DNA of 64,000 nt from Zoroaster sp. YZ-2022. Taxonomy: Eukaryota; Echinodermata; Asteroidea; Forcipulatida; Zoroasteridae. Below, piece by piece: positions 1 to 12,200 of this stretch. Location of the stretch: contig CM055837.1 of NCBI GenBank assembly GCA_029582265.1, positions 5,441,148 through 5,505,147 of the forward strand, written 5' to 3'. Within the stretch, counting starts at the first letter, position 1. Every line of letters starts with the position of its first letter. The notes below the pieces were generated by a model, which worked only from the letters and a program-made list of their open reading frames with translations, had not been told where the DNA came from and did no database searches. The position numbers and the translations under genes are program-made.

Positions 1-232
1 ACCAATCAACTGCCTGCTTTGGCTGTTGACCCAAATGTGCACACAGGGGCATTTTTGACTAGTTTTTATTGTCATTTTGTCAGTGCTTTTAACTGTTAAT
101 AACAGCCGACTCATTTTGACCCGTAAATGTACTTACTACACAAAAGGTTTGACAGTTTTCGACTTTTAAGTGCACTAGATATACTTTGGCAAGCAACATT
201 TTGACTGATTTTAACCCTTGCAGTCATAGTCA
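1..232 (+). mobile_element. TTAA-type MITE family A, truncated copy
   Basis: Matches the complete copies at 36924-37207 and 50083-50351 (shared GTCAACTGCC, CCCAAATGTGCACACAGG and ACTAGATATAC blocks), but lacks the right terminal GGAGGG and is cut by the window edge on the left. Confidence 0.75.
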
Positions 233-619
233 TTAATAAATTAAAGTCAGTAGAATGTCGGAATTTGTTATTTTATGATATAATAATGGTCATATGAGCT
301 AATATATAATATTTTACGAGGAGAATCACAGACAAAATCACCAATTGATTGGAATTGAAACCAATAAGGATTTATATTTTTAAGCTGACCAGCCCATTTT
401 CTTTACCAAGCAGTTATAAAGGAAAAGATTCATTAGACACTAAACTAAAAACTAAAATGTCCATTTCATGCCAAACTCACATCCTCTTGTTAAATATCGT
501 TTTGTGATTTGTCAATTTTGAAAGATATTTTATTTTCCAAATTATTTGTTTGCCCAGATTAATACACGAAATGTATGTTCTTACTGGATATCTTTTTTCT
601 CTCTCCCCCTCTCTGTTAG

Positions 620-3298
620 CTACACCTGGTAACACTCGTGTCCTGGAATCTGGAGTGGTTTCAGAAGGTACATGCTTTATAATTCTTAGATTTTGTTGGT
701 TAGAAGAGGGATTACGACTACCTCACCGTCTCATGTGCCACTGATTGTGTGATCTTTTGTACAAGTCATCAAGAAAATGTTCAGCAGTTCGGTTTGTGCA
801 AAATAAAATAATGTTATTGGTCTTAGGTTTCGAACCTAGCAGGTTCTTTCTCAAAGGCAGGTTCATTCTCACTTTCCCTTTGAGAAAGAACCTGCTAGGT
901 TCGAAATGTAAGGCCAATAATATACATTAAAGGGAAGGTACAACATTGGTAATGTAGGCAAAACTACTTCTATGAGTATGCTTACTCTTTTTGAATCAAG
1001 ATATACATTAACCAGTTCGCGTCGGAGGCCGTGTATACACGCAATATTTTTTTGCACCACGGATCGGAGAGCGTCTATACACGCCAGAGGAAACTCCGGA
1101 ATATTTGTATGCATGCTCGGTTGACGTGGCAACGAGCCGAGTGTACAGTGACATGATCGGTAGACGTGGCCACGTGCTGTGGAAGCTTCCATTAACGTGT
1201 TTGTGTGGGGAAAAGAAACCCGCACAGGGGCCCAGAAAAACTTTTTTATTCCCGACGCGAACTGGTTAAACAACCAACCTGTAAAAAATTCAGCTTATTA
1301 CGTTGTGCCATTATGATAAAATATTGAAAATGTATTTAGATATTTCTTTTTCATTCTTATGCAGAACAATAGGAAGGAGTACTCCTTCCTAAAATTGAGC
1401 TGGAAACTAGTTAATTTTTTTTTAAAGTGACAGCACTTCAGACAATTACTTCTATAATTAATTATCCGCTTTACACCAAGTAAGTTTCACGTTATAATTA
1501 AAAAAAAAAAAATTTTTTGAATAGACACTTCATGGTAATATGTGCCATGTTTTTCACGGGGAAGAATTGTTTATTTGACATAAAACACAATAAAGGGGGC
1601 CACTTTCCTACCGTCACGTTAGCAGTTTTTCCAATGGTTGTTATTTATTTTTAAGTACCTGAAACCGACCAAAAAGTGTTTCAACATGTGAATGGACATG
1701 CAGGCTTATACTAGAACTAATTTGAGTTGATTTATTTTATTTTTTTATTTTTTTATTTTTTTTTTTACCCTCAAATTTCCATAAAAATTGGACGGAAAAA
1801 GTTACCTCACTTTTCCGTCCATTTGTTGATGGAAATTTTAGGGTAATTAAAATAATAATAGTAATAATCAACTCAAATTATCTTTAGGATAAGCATGCAT
1901 GTCTATTCAAATGTTGAAATTCTTTTTTGGTGGTTTCAGATATTTAAAAAAAAATTACAACCATTAGAAAAACTGCTAACGTGACGGTAGGAAAGTGGCC
2001 CCCTTTATTGTGTTTTATGTCATTTAGAACACATGTTTCCATCTGCGATTCAGTGCTCCAACTTCACACGCACTTCTGGAGGGCCGTGAAGTTCGCTTTT
2101 TGTGTCGCAGATGGCATCGCGTGTTCTAAATAAACAATTTTGCCCTGTGAAAAACGTGACGCATGTTACCATGATAGTGTTTATTACTGATACTTTACAT
2201 TACCTTTAATCTACTATTGGTATATTTTATATATTTTAGAAACGGAATGCACAATATACACAACAGGCGATGGAGGAGAGTTTCATGATATCTCTGAGGT
2301 GCAAGACTTTTCAAATTTTGAATTCAGTGTGAGCACTTCTGGGGTAGCGATTGTTCGTCTTTCTTCTTACATTAAAGATTCTGCCTCCTATATATTTGGT
2401 AAGAACTTTATCCAAATAAAAATATACCCTTGCGCTGCTGTTATTGGTCACATAGTTCATGTTTTATGCATAAGTTTTTTTTCAATTATCCGCCCAAGTA
2501 TTGGAGCTGAAAATTCCATACAGCCTTCTCTTCAAAGGACAGCTCAAAATATAAATGTTCATTTAAGCTTTTCAGTAATTTAACAGTCTTAGCGCAGTGA
2601 ATAGATTCTGTCTAGATTCTAGTGTTACAATTTTTTATTATTATTAAAAAATTATTATTTGTTCTCTAGCTGGAAAACAGTAGTGTGTATTTCATGTATT
2701 GAATTCATGTATATCTTTATAAATCTCTCACTAGTTATTTATTTTTTAAGGCAAAACAGGAATTACAGGGCCATAGGGGAGGGGTTCTCATTTTAGAACC
2801 TCCACTTCTTTTCAGAACTAATTACTACTCAATAGAAAATTTCACATGGTGTCACCGCAATTAGTCTTAACTAATTTTAGAGCAATTTTTTTTTGTAAAA
2901 GTGGAACTCTTATTTAGGAAGAATTGTTTGAATTTGTTTTTGGTAATTTCTTATACATCAAGCTGAACTCAGTTATCCAGTTAAATTCTTTTTTTATTTG
3001 TTTACAGAAATTGGGAAAGATGATGGCAAACAGGTGACTTTTGTATATTGCCCTCTTATGGGGGGTTGTTCTACTACACAAATGAAATCCTTCCGTTTAG
3101 CCGCTCTCAGTGAAACTGAAAAACGCAAGTTAAGAATACAAGTTGGAAATGGTAAAGTCCTGTTACATTTGACTGATGAAACATTGGAGTTTAATGAGCC
3201 GATAACTAGGAAACCAGTTTTGAAATACTTTCACTACAAGACAGAAGGCGGAACAGGATCTTGGATTTTTAACACCAACTGTGTTCACAACTCGAAAT
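620..3298 (+). CDS. N-terminal visible exons: FAMeT-like (Methyltransf_FA) domain
   Basis: Exons 620-667, 2240-2398 and 3008-3298 (visible residues 1-165). Exons 2 and 3 read as a domain resembling the animal 'farnesoic acid O-methyltransferase' family. They share the F-F-V-x-T/S pattern, a hydrophobic strand with an I-V-R-L run, the Y-I-F/E-I-G junction followed by a polar turn, and a closing G-T-G-S-W-I-F. Despite the family name this domain is usually a non-enzymatic extracellular binding module in invertebrate proteins. Exon 1 is only 48 bases; it is supported by a pyrimidine tract, AG/GT borders and correct phase, but nothing else. Residues further upstream are off the window. Confidence 0.7.
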
Positions 3299-6200
3299 GT
3301 AAGAAATGTTTTTAATACGGGAATAAAAGTTACACATGCGGTCTTGATCCTGCAATAAAGAACAACGGTCTACAAAATAAAAATTGTATCAACCATTGTA
3401 TTTCAGGACACATTACACAATTAGAGTATGAACCTTAATACAGGTTGATTTTACTTATTAAACTTAAGTGAAAAAAAGAACTGTTAAAAAACTCAGATTT
3501 AAATTTTAAAAATCCGATTTAAATATTTAACATCTGATAAAAAAATTTAAAAAATTGTATTTAAAATATTGACCTGACCTTTTAAAAAACTTAGTTAGCT
3601 TTTCAAAAAATCAAGTTAGATAATAATGCGGTAATTTTGTCATCGGGTAAGAAAAGCATGGCTAACTGTTGTTCATTGTGGACAATATCTGTGAGGTCAA
3701 TTTTGCAGTATTTTTGTCACTAGCTAGACAAGAATGTATTATGCAAATAGGCTTGCACGTGTGCACTGTGGTATTTGGCAAGAGGTCTTTGGGTGCCCAT
3801 TTTCTTTTCATAAATAAAATGTAATTTGACTCCAGTCGTTATGTTGCTTGCTCTCTTCATGCTCACGCATACTTTTATCTAAAAGTATACACTCAATGTT
3901 TGCAACTTGTTTTCTCTAAAAACAAAAGAATACATTTTCTAAGTAAGTTAATGCTTTAAGTAAACCTTTTATCCCCTTGACTAGTACAGAGTATTTGGCA
4001 GTACAACAATCCTCACAACTTGTTAATTTTGTTTTTCTTTAACTTTCATTTCTAGATATCTGCGGAAGCTCAAAGAGTATTACATGTACAAATTTCAAAC
4101 CGCGCATTTTGAAAGCTTCCTACGGTAAAGCACAGGGCCTTTGCGGGAATGATAAGTCCAACATTGACTGTCCAATGAGGGAGATACAAATAGAATACAT
4201 AACGTCTCTTTGTAACATTGACGGCAAAACTTGTTGGTATTATCCTCGAAAATTATCTGACAATGAATGCAGTGGTGTGCTTTTGTTTCAACTTCATTTG
4301 GAGTATCAGTGTACAGGAGACACACGATCTCTTCTCACTGATGGAAACCCATGCAGTTCAAATCCATGCCAGAACCGCGGGACGTGTATTTATAAAAAAA
4401 GTTCTGACAAATATGTGTGTGAATGTCCAGCATCATTTGGAGGGGAACATTGTGAAACTGGTAAGAATTATTTCAACAAAATGGTACAGTGCTATACACA
4501 CGTCGGTGTAGGGCAAAATTTAATCAATTGTTTATCTCCCGACGCAAGAATTTCTCCAACCTAAAATGGTACAGTGCAAAGCTGCTATAATGAACATCAT
4601 GCATTCAATATAAAATGTTCACTATAGTTGTCATTCATTATAGTTATTCATAGCTGCTAATGGATCTTTATCAGAGTGCAACCATTTTGTTTTTCTTGAC
4701 GAAAAATTTATGTGACCAAACTGAGGCTGGAAGACAAAATAGTCTGGCTTCATTAATGTATTGATAATCAGTGATATAATTGTACTTGCATATACAGGGA
4801 ATCAGACAAAGATGGCAATGACATGATAAAGTGGGGTCCAAGATTTTGGGATCCAAAATGGTATTTTGCTATTTATAGCTGATCCTTTTATTTTATTTTT
4901 CTGTGGGAGATTTTTTTAAATTTTTTTTTTTCATTTTCAATTGTTTTCATCTTCATGCTTTTCTGAATGTTTTTCTGTTTTATATTGTAAATGTATTTTT
5001 ATGAGCAGAGGTCTGGGAAAGCACCTCTTTTTGATGACAGTTTGTATGACTTTGCTTAACCCGCTCACAATAAAATTGTCCTAAGGAAAAAAACATCACA
5101 ATAAATAAAAAACATGCTTTTTAATAGCAATTTGATGTATTTTTGTTTCTATTTCTACAGAGCTGGTAACTTGCAGTGCCTTAGGTGACCCTCATTATAA
5201 AGACTTTTCAAAGAGGACGTTCGACTTCCAAGGAAACTGCACTTATGTTTTAGCCATGGACTGTAAAAGTGACCCCGACTTTGAGGTCCATGTGGTCAAT
5301 CAGTCACCTCCAAGAAACACTGCAGTGTCTAGCACTGACAGTGTAATTGTTATATTTGATAATACAGTGAGTGAAACCTGACATAAAACTTAAAAAAGGA
5401 TAAGCAAAGACTGTTTGCGGTGACACCATGTAAAAATTTTCTTTTGTGGAGTAAATAGTTCTGAAATAAAACGGTCGGTTACAACTCGCTGTTTCAATCA
5501 GTATGTTCTGCTCTGTTTACTCCTGAAAAGATAATTTTTATGGTTTCACTGTAAACAGTCTTTACTTATGACAAAATATGACAAACAGTTTTTTGTTGTT
5601 TTCTAAAAAAAAAAAAATATGAGCACCTGTTGTAATGAAAAATTATTGTGTTTTACCTTTTCTTAAATTTGTAATGTCTGAGCATTTTCAAATAGATATT
5701 ACACTTAATAAATGTATTACAACAAAATTAGGGTGGGTAGGTTCTACCCAAATGCACAGAGTTTTGTAAAAAATTATGGTATTAAAGTACTGAGGACAAA
5801 AATATGGATGGTGTCAGAAATAATTGCCATGCTGGGGTTGTAAACACACATTTAATTTTTATTTTAAAAAACATTGGGGGATTTATAGTAATTTTTGTTT
5901 GTATCTTTTCCGTAGGAAATTCAATTGAAACAAAATGGAGAAATCTTGATAGATGATGAGCGGATTGAGTCACTCACAATGGAAGGCGAAAACTTCTCTC
6001 TGAAAGATAAAGGCAATTTTGTAGTAAGTTTGCATCAATTATCCTCCAAGAGTCAGTTTGTTGGCAATCTTATAGATTTGCATATTTTCTGTTTTATTTA
6101 AGCGATTTAAGTTTCTGTTCCAGCAATTTTTATTTAATTGGAACATTTTCTTTTATAGCAAGCATGGTTTTATTGTTTGATATTTTATATATTCAATATA

Positions 6201-9200
6201 TTTTCTTTTTTATTTGTTTATTTTAGCATTAAATTTTGTGCAATTATTGTATTTTTTTAGGAAGTAGTGGTACCAGCGTATAACCTCACTGTCGAATGGG
6301 ACAATAAGGATATTGCCAAAGTGACACTACCCAAGCATTATTCAAGGGATGTTTGTGGACTCTGCGGAAACACTGAAGGAAATCCAAAAGACACTTATGT
6401 GACAAGATCTGGATCTCAGGTACAAGATTTGTAGTTGTTGAAAACAAGATGTAAGGATTGTAGCCCTGCTAAATACTCTGTCCTAGTTGGGTAGAATTTC
6501 TTTATTGTTGTTTTATAATATAATTGAACGGGGTATGTTCCTATTTAAAAAAAGTTCAATTCAATTATTATTGATTTATAATTTGTTTTGCCTACAACTA
6601 AACAGGTGACAGACCCTGTTCAGCTGGGCAACAGCTGGCAAGTTAATAAAGATATATGCACAGCAAACACAGATAGAAGTATTGCTTCTTTGTCACCTCG
6701 AGTTTTCAATGGTCGTAAGATTCTCGCCCAAAGGTTTTGTAAGGCAATCTCATTAAAGGGTAAGGACAATGCTGCCAGTGTATTTTAGCAGTCTCCCTAG
6801 TTTGTCAATATCTTTGTGTGGGGGCAGTTAGGCTGAAGGGGTCGAAAGAATTTTAATTGCAGTATTCTCAGATGTACTATTTTGGTGCTATCTTTCAGAA
6901 TAATTTACGTTGAAAAATTGCTAACATTATTTGAGCAAAAAATAATCCTGATCTGGTAATGCATCTGTAAACTTTATAGAGAAGGTTCTAATTTAAACTA
7001 TTTCTTATAGAACAACTGACCTATAGAACTCAGTTACAAAATATACACATTAACAATCCCAAACCCATCAACGGTTTTTGGATTTTGATGGACTCACTAC
7101 TGTATAGCCTGGACAGGGATACTTTACTTTCTTACTCCATTCTTCCGTTAGAAAATTATTTTCTTTTCTAAATCTCCCTGATATGAACAAAAAATTTTAG
7201 ACAAGAAAAGATTGAACACTGAACCAAATTTATTCTTGAGAACATTTGGGACGGCGGAGCACACTCGCCTTGCGTTTTATTCTTCACATTCAATCATTAG
7301 GTATAAAAAACCAATATTTTTTATCCATAATTTATTTTCACAGCTCTTTTCAAGCTCGTTATACATAGCAATATGAACAATTTATTTCATTTCAAATTCC
7401 AAGTACCGTGGAAGGGATCAAACTCGTTTGCTTATCGGTTTTGATATATACATTCTGGCTTTTGGTGTAGGACGCTGTAAGTCTGTTATAGCCTTGCAGA
7501 GTTGTTTTAATCAGTGGATCGGCTGTAGGTGATGGCTTCTTTGTGGTAGATGTAGCCCTAGATGACATTAATAGTTTTGGTAGGGTTCCAACGGCCAAAT
7601 TCTTCAGCTCCGGTGGGTTACAGAGCGAACAGCGTTAACCATCTCTCTGAAACGAAAAAACAAGAGAGCAGCAAAATGTGCCGATACCATATATGTCACA
7701 AAGGAATATATATGCCTTATGCCAATGCAATAAATGCCGGTAAGTTTAGGCTTAAAGGCCGATCTGTGAGATGCATGCAAAACATTCAAAAAGAATTTTG
7801 CGTCTCGTTACAGTAATATGTCACACTTACTCGGCGTCAACATCGGTCCGATTTATTGGCGCCGGTGGCCGTAAAACCCCCAACTTGTGGAGGAACCGTG
7901 GGCCGACCAGGATGTTGGGCGTGGGTCGCGTACCTTTGTTCCGAGAAGATGCGATTTGAGTTATTCTAAATGCTTTTTTTTTTTTTTTTTTTTTTTTTTG
8001 GGTATGGGATGGTTTTAGGGTAGCGAGGATAAGCTGCTCTACCGAGAGTGAAAAAGCTCAACTGACCACAACCGTTTATAAAGAAAAACGCTTAATTACA
8101 TTACGTAATAATGCACGCTCTAATAATCATGCTTCACCTGTCGTGCGATAACGAAAAGAAAATTAACTTTCTTACTCCATTCTTCCGTTAGAAAATTATT
8201 TTCTTTTCTAAATCTCCTGATATGAACAAAATTTTTTAGACAAGAAAAGATTGAACACTGAACCAAATTTATTCTTGAGAACATTTGGGACGGACGGAAC
8301 ACTAGCCTCGCCTTCCCATTAGAAAAGCAAAGAAAGGGAAAAAACGCACTAAAATTACCGCTTCTGGTAATTTGTTCGTTTTATATTCGTTACAGTGATA
8401 CACATAAATCTGTATCTGCCACAAAGGGCCAAAAATTCAATCAACTGCATTAATCATATCATTAATTAATTTATCTCTTAATTTACTTGGAAACTGTGAA
8501 TGAACGATTTATACAATTAGGGCAGTTTCCATGTTCAAAAAGGCAAATTCCTTTTCGGAGCTCGGCCTTCTTGGTGGTTGCAGATTTCTCCGCCTTCTTA
8601 AGTCTCTTTTCGTCGCCAGAGTGGTCTGCGAGCTCGTCTGCGACATATTCTTTGACAGTTGCCCAGCCTTGTGAAGATCTATCTGCCACTTTAATCAGTT
8701 TTGGCGTTGTTTGTTCAGCTCGAGAACTTGGTCGAGCAGACCCTAATCTTGATCGATATCTCAACTTTCAGTGAGGCAATAGTAGATTCAACCAGGCGGT
8801 AATTTTGTCCGTGTGCCTGAATTGATCTTTATTTCCGGCGCTTTTAAATTCGTATTGTAAGTCTGCAGAAGTCGTTGTCTTTTGATGGCCGATTCAATCT
8901 TTATGTCGATAGAACTAGACAGGTTTTGAATGGCTAAAAGAATCTCCTGATTTGAAGCCTCCGCATTCATTTTTGAAACTGTTGTCGTGCGTAGTATGCA
9001 GTTTAGAAATATGTGTAGCGAGGATAAGCTGCTCTACCGAGAGTGAAAAAGCTCAACTGACCACAACCGTTTATAAAGAAAAACGCTTAATTACATTACG
9101 TAATAATGCACGCTCTAATAAGCATGCTTCACCTGTCGTACGATAACGAAAAGAAAATTAACATGGGGCCGGGTGTCCCACTTCCATTTAAGTGTAACAC

Positions 9201-12200
9201 CTCGGTGATAGTGTTACTGAATGGTGTTAGATTTAGGTGGATTCAGGAAAGTTCTTAGCCAAAACCATTAGGGGGTTAGGGTTAATGTACAGTGAAATGT
9301 GAATGGTAATCACAAAGTAGAATGAGATGCAATGTGCACATATAATTGCAAAGTAGTCTATGAAATAGTTTATTACACCCACAGAACCATTTAATCAGTG
9401 TCCGGATGCAGCCACCAGACAAGAAATACATAAAAACAATTGCGAGTATGACTACCAGAGTGGGGCCGTGCAAAGTGCATGTTCGTCTATTGAGGATTAC
9501 AAAAAGGAATGCGAAGCTGAAAATGTGCTCTTCCCCGATGACTGGCTTGCAACAAACTCCAAATGTGGTAAGTTTAAACAGCGTTTTGGTCAAGTACTAG
9601 CTGCTTTGGGGTGCCATGGTCGAGCGGTTAAGTGCATCGGACTTGTGTTCTGATGGCCGAGTCGTCAGAATGTGGGTTTGAATCCTGGTCGTGAACGTGG
9701 TACTTGTGTCCCTGAGCAAGACACTTAACTATAATTGCTTCTCTTCACCCAGGAGTATAAATGGGGACCTTTGAGGGCAGAGATGGTAATTGTGTTTGAT
9801 TAAGCTTGTTGCGCTACACATTTGGCAGCATGGGCTGCATACTTCCCAGGGAGTTGAGATGGTTCTAGGAATGATATAACTGGCCCGATGACAGGGGTAA
9901 TAATGTTCATGTGCCAAGAGCGTCAAACTTGGCGGATACCGGCGCAATATAAGTATGTCCATTATTATTATTATTATTTATTGATCGGCAGTGAACTTAC
10001 AGAATGTACCCACAACAGCTCTTAAACAGTGAGAATCTCAAAAGAAGTTTTACTTAAAAATTACTTAATATTTGATGATGATATCAAACCTAATTTGAAT
10101 TCAGATGAATAATTGTTGGTATCAAACACCCCTTGAAAATTGCTACCCCTTGAAATGCTACCATTTTAGTAAAATTATTAAGTAATAAAATAATGTGAAA
10201 TTGTAAAATAGTCATTTCTGAGGTAAGTTGTGTTTATCATGCTTGTGTTGACCACTGATCAAGCGAAATTCAATTTCTATATTTTGCACAAAATAATAAT
10301 TTGGGTTGATATTAGATTTTTAAAAGATTTTGAATGTTTTGGTGGATTAAATATGATCAGAGCATTTTTTTTAACAGGGCATGGATTGGTTGCCTAGTAT
10401 AAGAACACAGTGACTGAAATTTACTGACTCATGCAGCAGAAACGGTAATATGACCTTATCTAAGGGGTATTAGTTTTAGTCACTGAGTTAATTTAAATCT
10501 AGAACTCCGATTCCATGCCATGTTGATCATGACGATATTGTCCGTTTAATGGCGTGAAGGACAGGACATGCATTATGGATTTGACCAGAAATGAGTGGAC
10601 CAATTGTGCTGAAAATATTATCTTCCAGATCCCAAAAAACCCAAGTAATTGCTTTGTGAAAACAAATATTTTGTATCCGTTCAGGTCAGGATGAAAAATG
10701 TTCATCTCATCTCGTGCACACGCCCTGCAGATGGCCCTGTAGTGGTACGTGCGCTTCGTTGCGTCTCCCACAAGAGTGTCTCGAACCTTGCACTGCGGGA
10801 TGTACATGTGATAATGGTTTATATAAAGAAGGTGACTCTTGCGTAGAAGAAACAAAATGTGGATGCTCTCATGAAGGAAAATACTACAAGGTGAAAATAG
10901 TTATCTATTCAGATACATTATCCTTTTATAAAAAGACTGGACTGCTAAGGAAAAAAATACAAACAGTCATCATGGAATGACTTAAGGGAGGAAGGCCAAA
11001 GTCATGGTACAGCCAAGCCTTTGAGAATCCCCACCAGGCTTTGCCCAGGCCTACAGACCTATATGATCCCCTAGCTGAGCACAAAGGCCCTTAATAATGA
11101 ATAGATCTCAAATAGCTCTTATTGTTAGCACGGACTTGATTGACATCTCCACTGTCTTTTGTTCACAACTGCAGCAATTATAATGAGCTGGGCCTAGGCC
11201 CTCCAGAAACCCAGGTTATGTTGATTGCCAGGCCTGGCTCGGCTTCTCAAAGGCTTGACTGTACCTCGACTTTGGCCTTCCTCCCTAACCCTAATGGTCA
11301 TTCCAGTTGTGGTGTTTGATTGACAGGCTGAATCAAGAATCTTTGCACTTATTAAATGTTCAGTTATTGTAATTATATTATTCCCTAGATCCTTAAGATA
11401 TTATACAGTATGTCCCAAAAAAAGTGTCACTCTAACTATTTCTGAAAATATACCAAAACCACGAAATAAATTTTGGAACTTTTTCAATTGCACAGATACT
11501 CCTAATCCTTGGCCTAAACACCTGTGAGAAATTACATAAAACTCACAGGTGTTTAGGCCAAGGATTAGGAGTATCTGTGCAATTGAAAAAGTTCCAAAAT
11601 GTATTTCAGGGTTTTGGTATATTTTCAGAAATAGTTAGAGTGACACTTTTTTGGGGACATACTGTAGTTAATTTATTATTATTATATCTTTCTGGTAATG
11701 AGACTAAGGATTCTTCAAAAGCACCACAAGAAATCTGTGAAAAAGAATATGATGGTGAAATTATTAGTCAAATAGTCCAGAGAAAACCCTATTTATCAGG
11801 TAGGGACTGAAAACAAAATCCATGTGTTAGCTCATTGTTTTCTTTCTTCATTAGTTGGGCTTGTCTTTCATGGATTCCACCTGTCGGACTAATTGCACCT
11901 GTCTTCCAAACAACAACATGCAATGTGAAAAACCTACAAATAAAATATGTCCTGTTAATCAACAAGGCACCTCACTGACTTCAGGATGCGCACTCAATGA
12001 CGGCGTTTACGAGTGTTCTTGTTCTAGTGGATTTGTTGCAGATGGAACGTCGTGCAAGCGTAAGTTTAGTTGTAAATAAACTTTTGCATGTTCTTCTTCA
12101 ATACTCATGATTTGCTGGATTCTTCCAAATCATCTTTTTACATGCAATTTGCTGATAATAACCTGGGAGACCATTTCACAAGTTATGCTTAAACCAGCTA

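Noticed and set aside
869..1273. A 134-codon - strand frame
   Set aside because: It runs through the TTAA family B element and its flank; no domain, and the same element at 54626 does not keep the frame.
8487..8774. A + strand 95-codon gene
   Set aside because: It is the antisense shadow of the - strand Gag-like frame.
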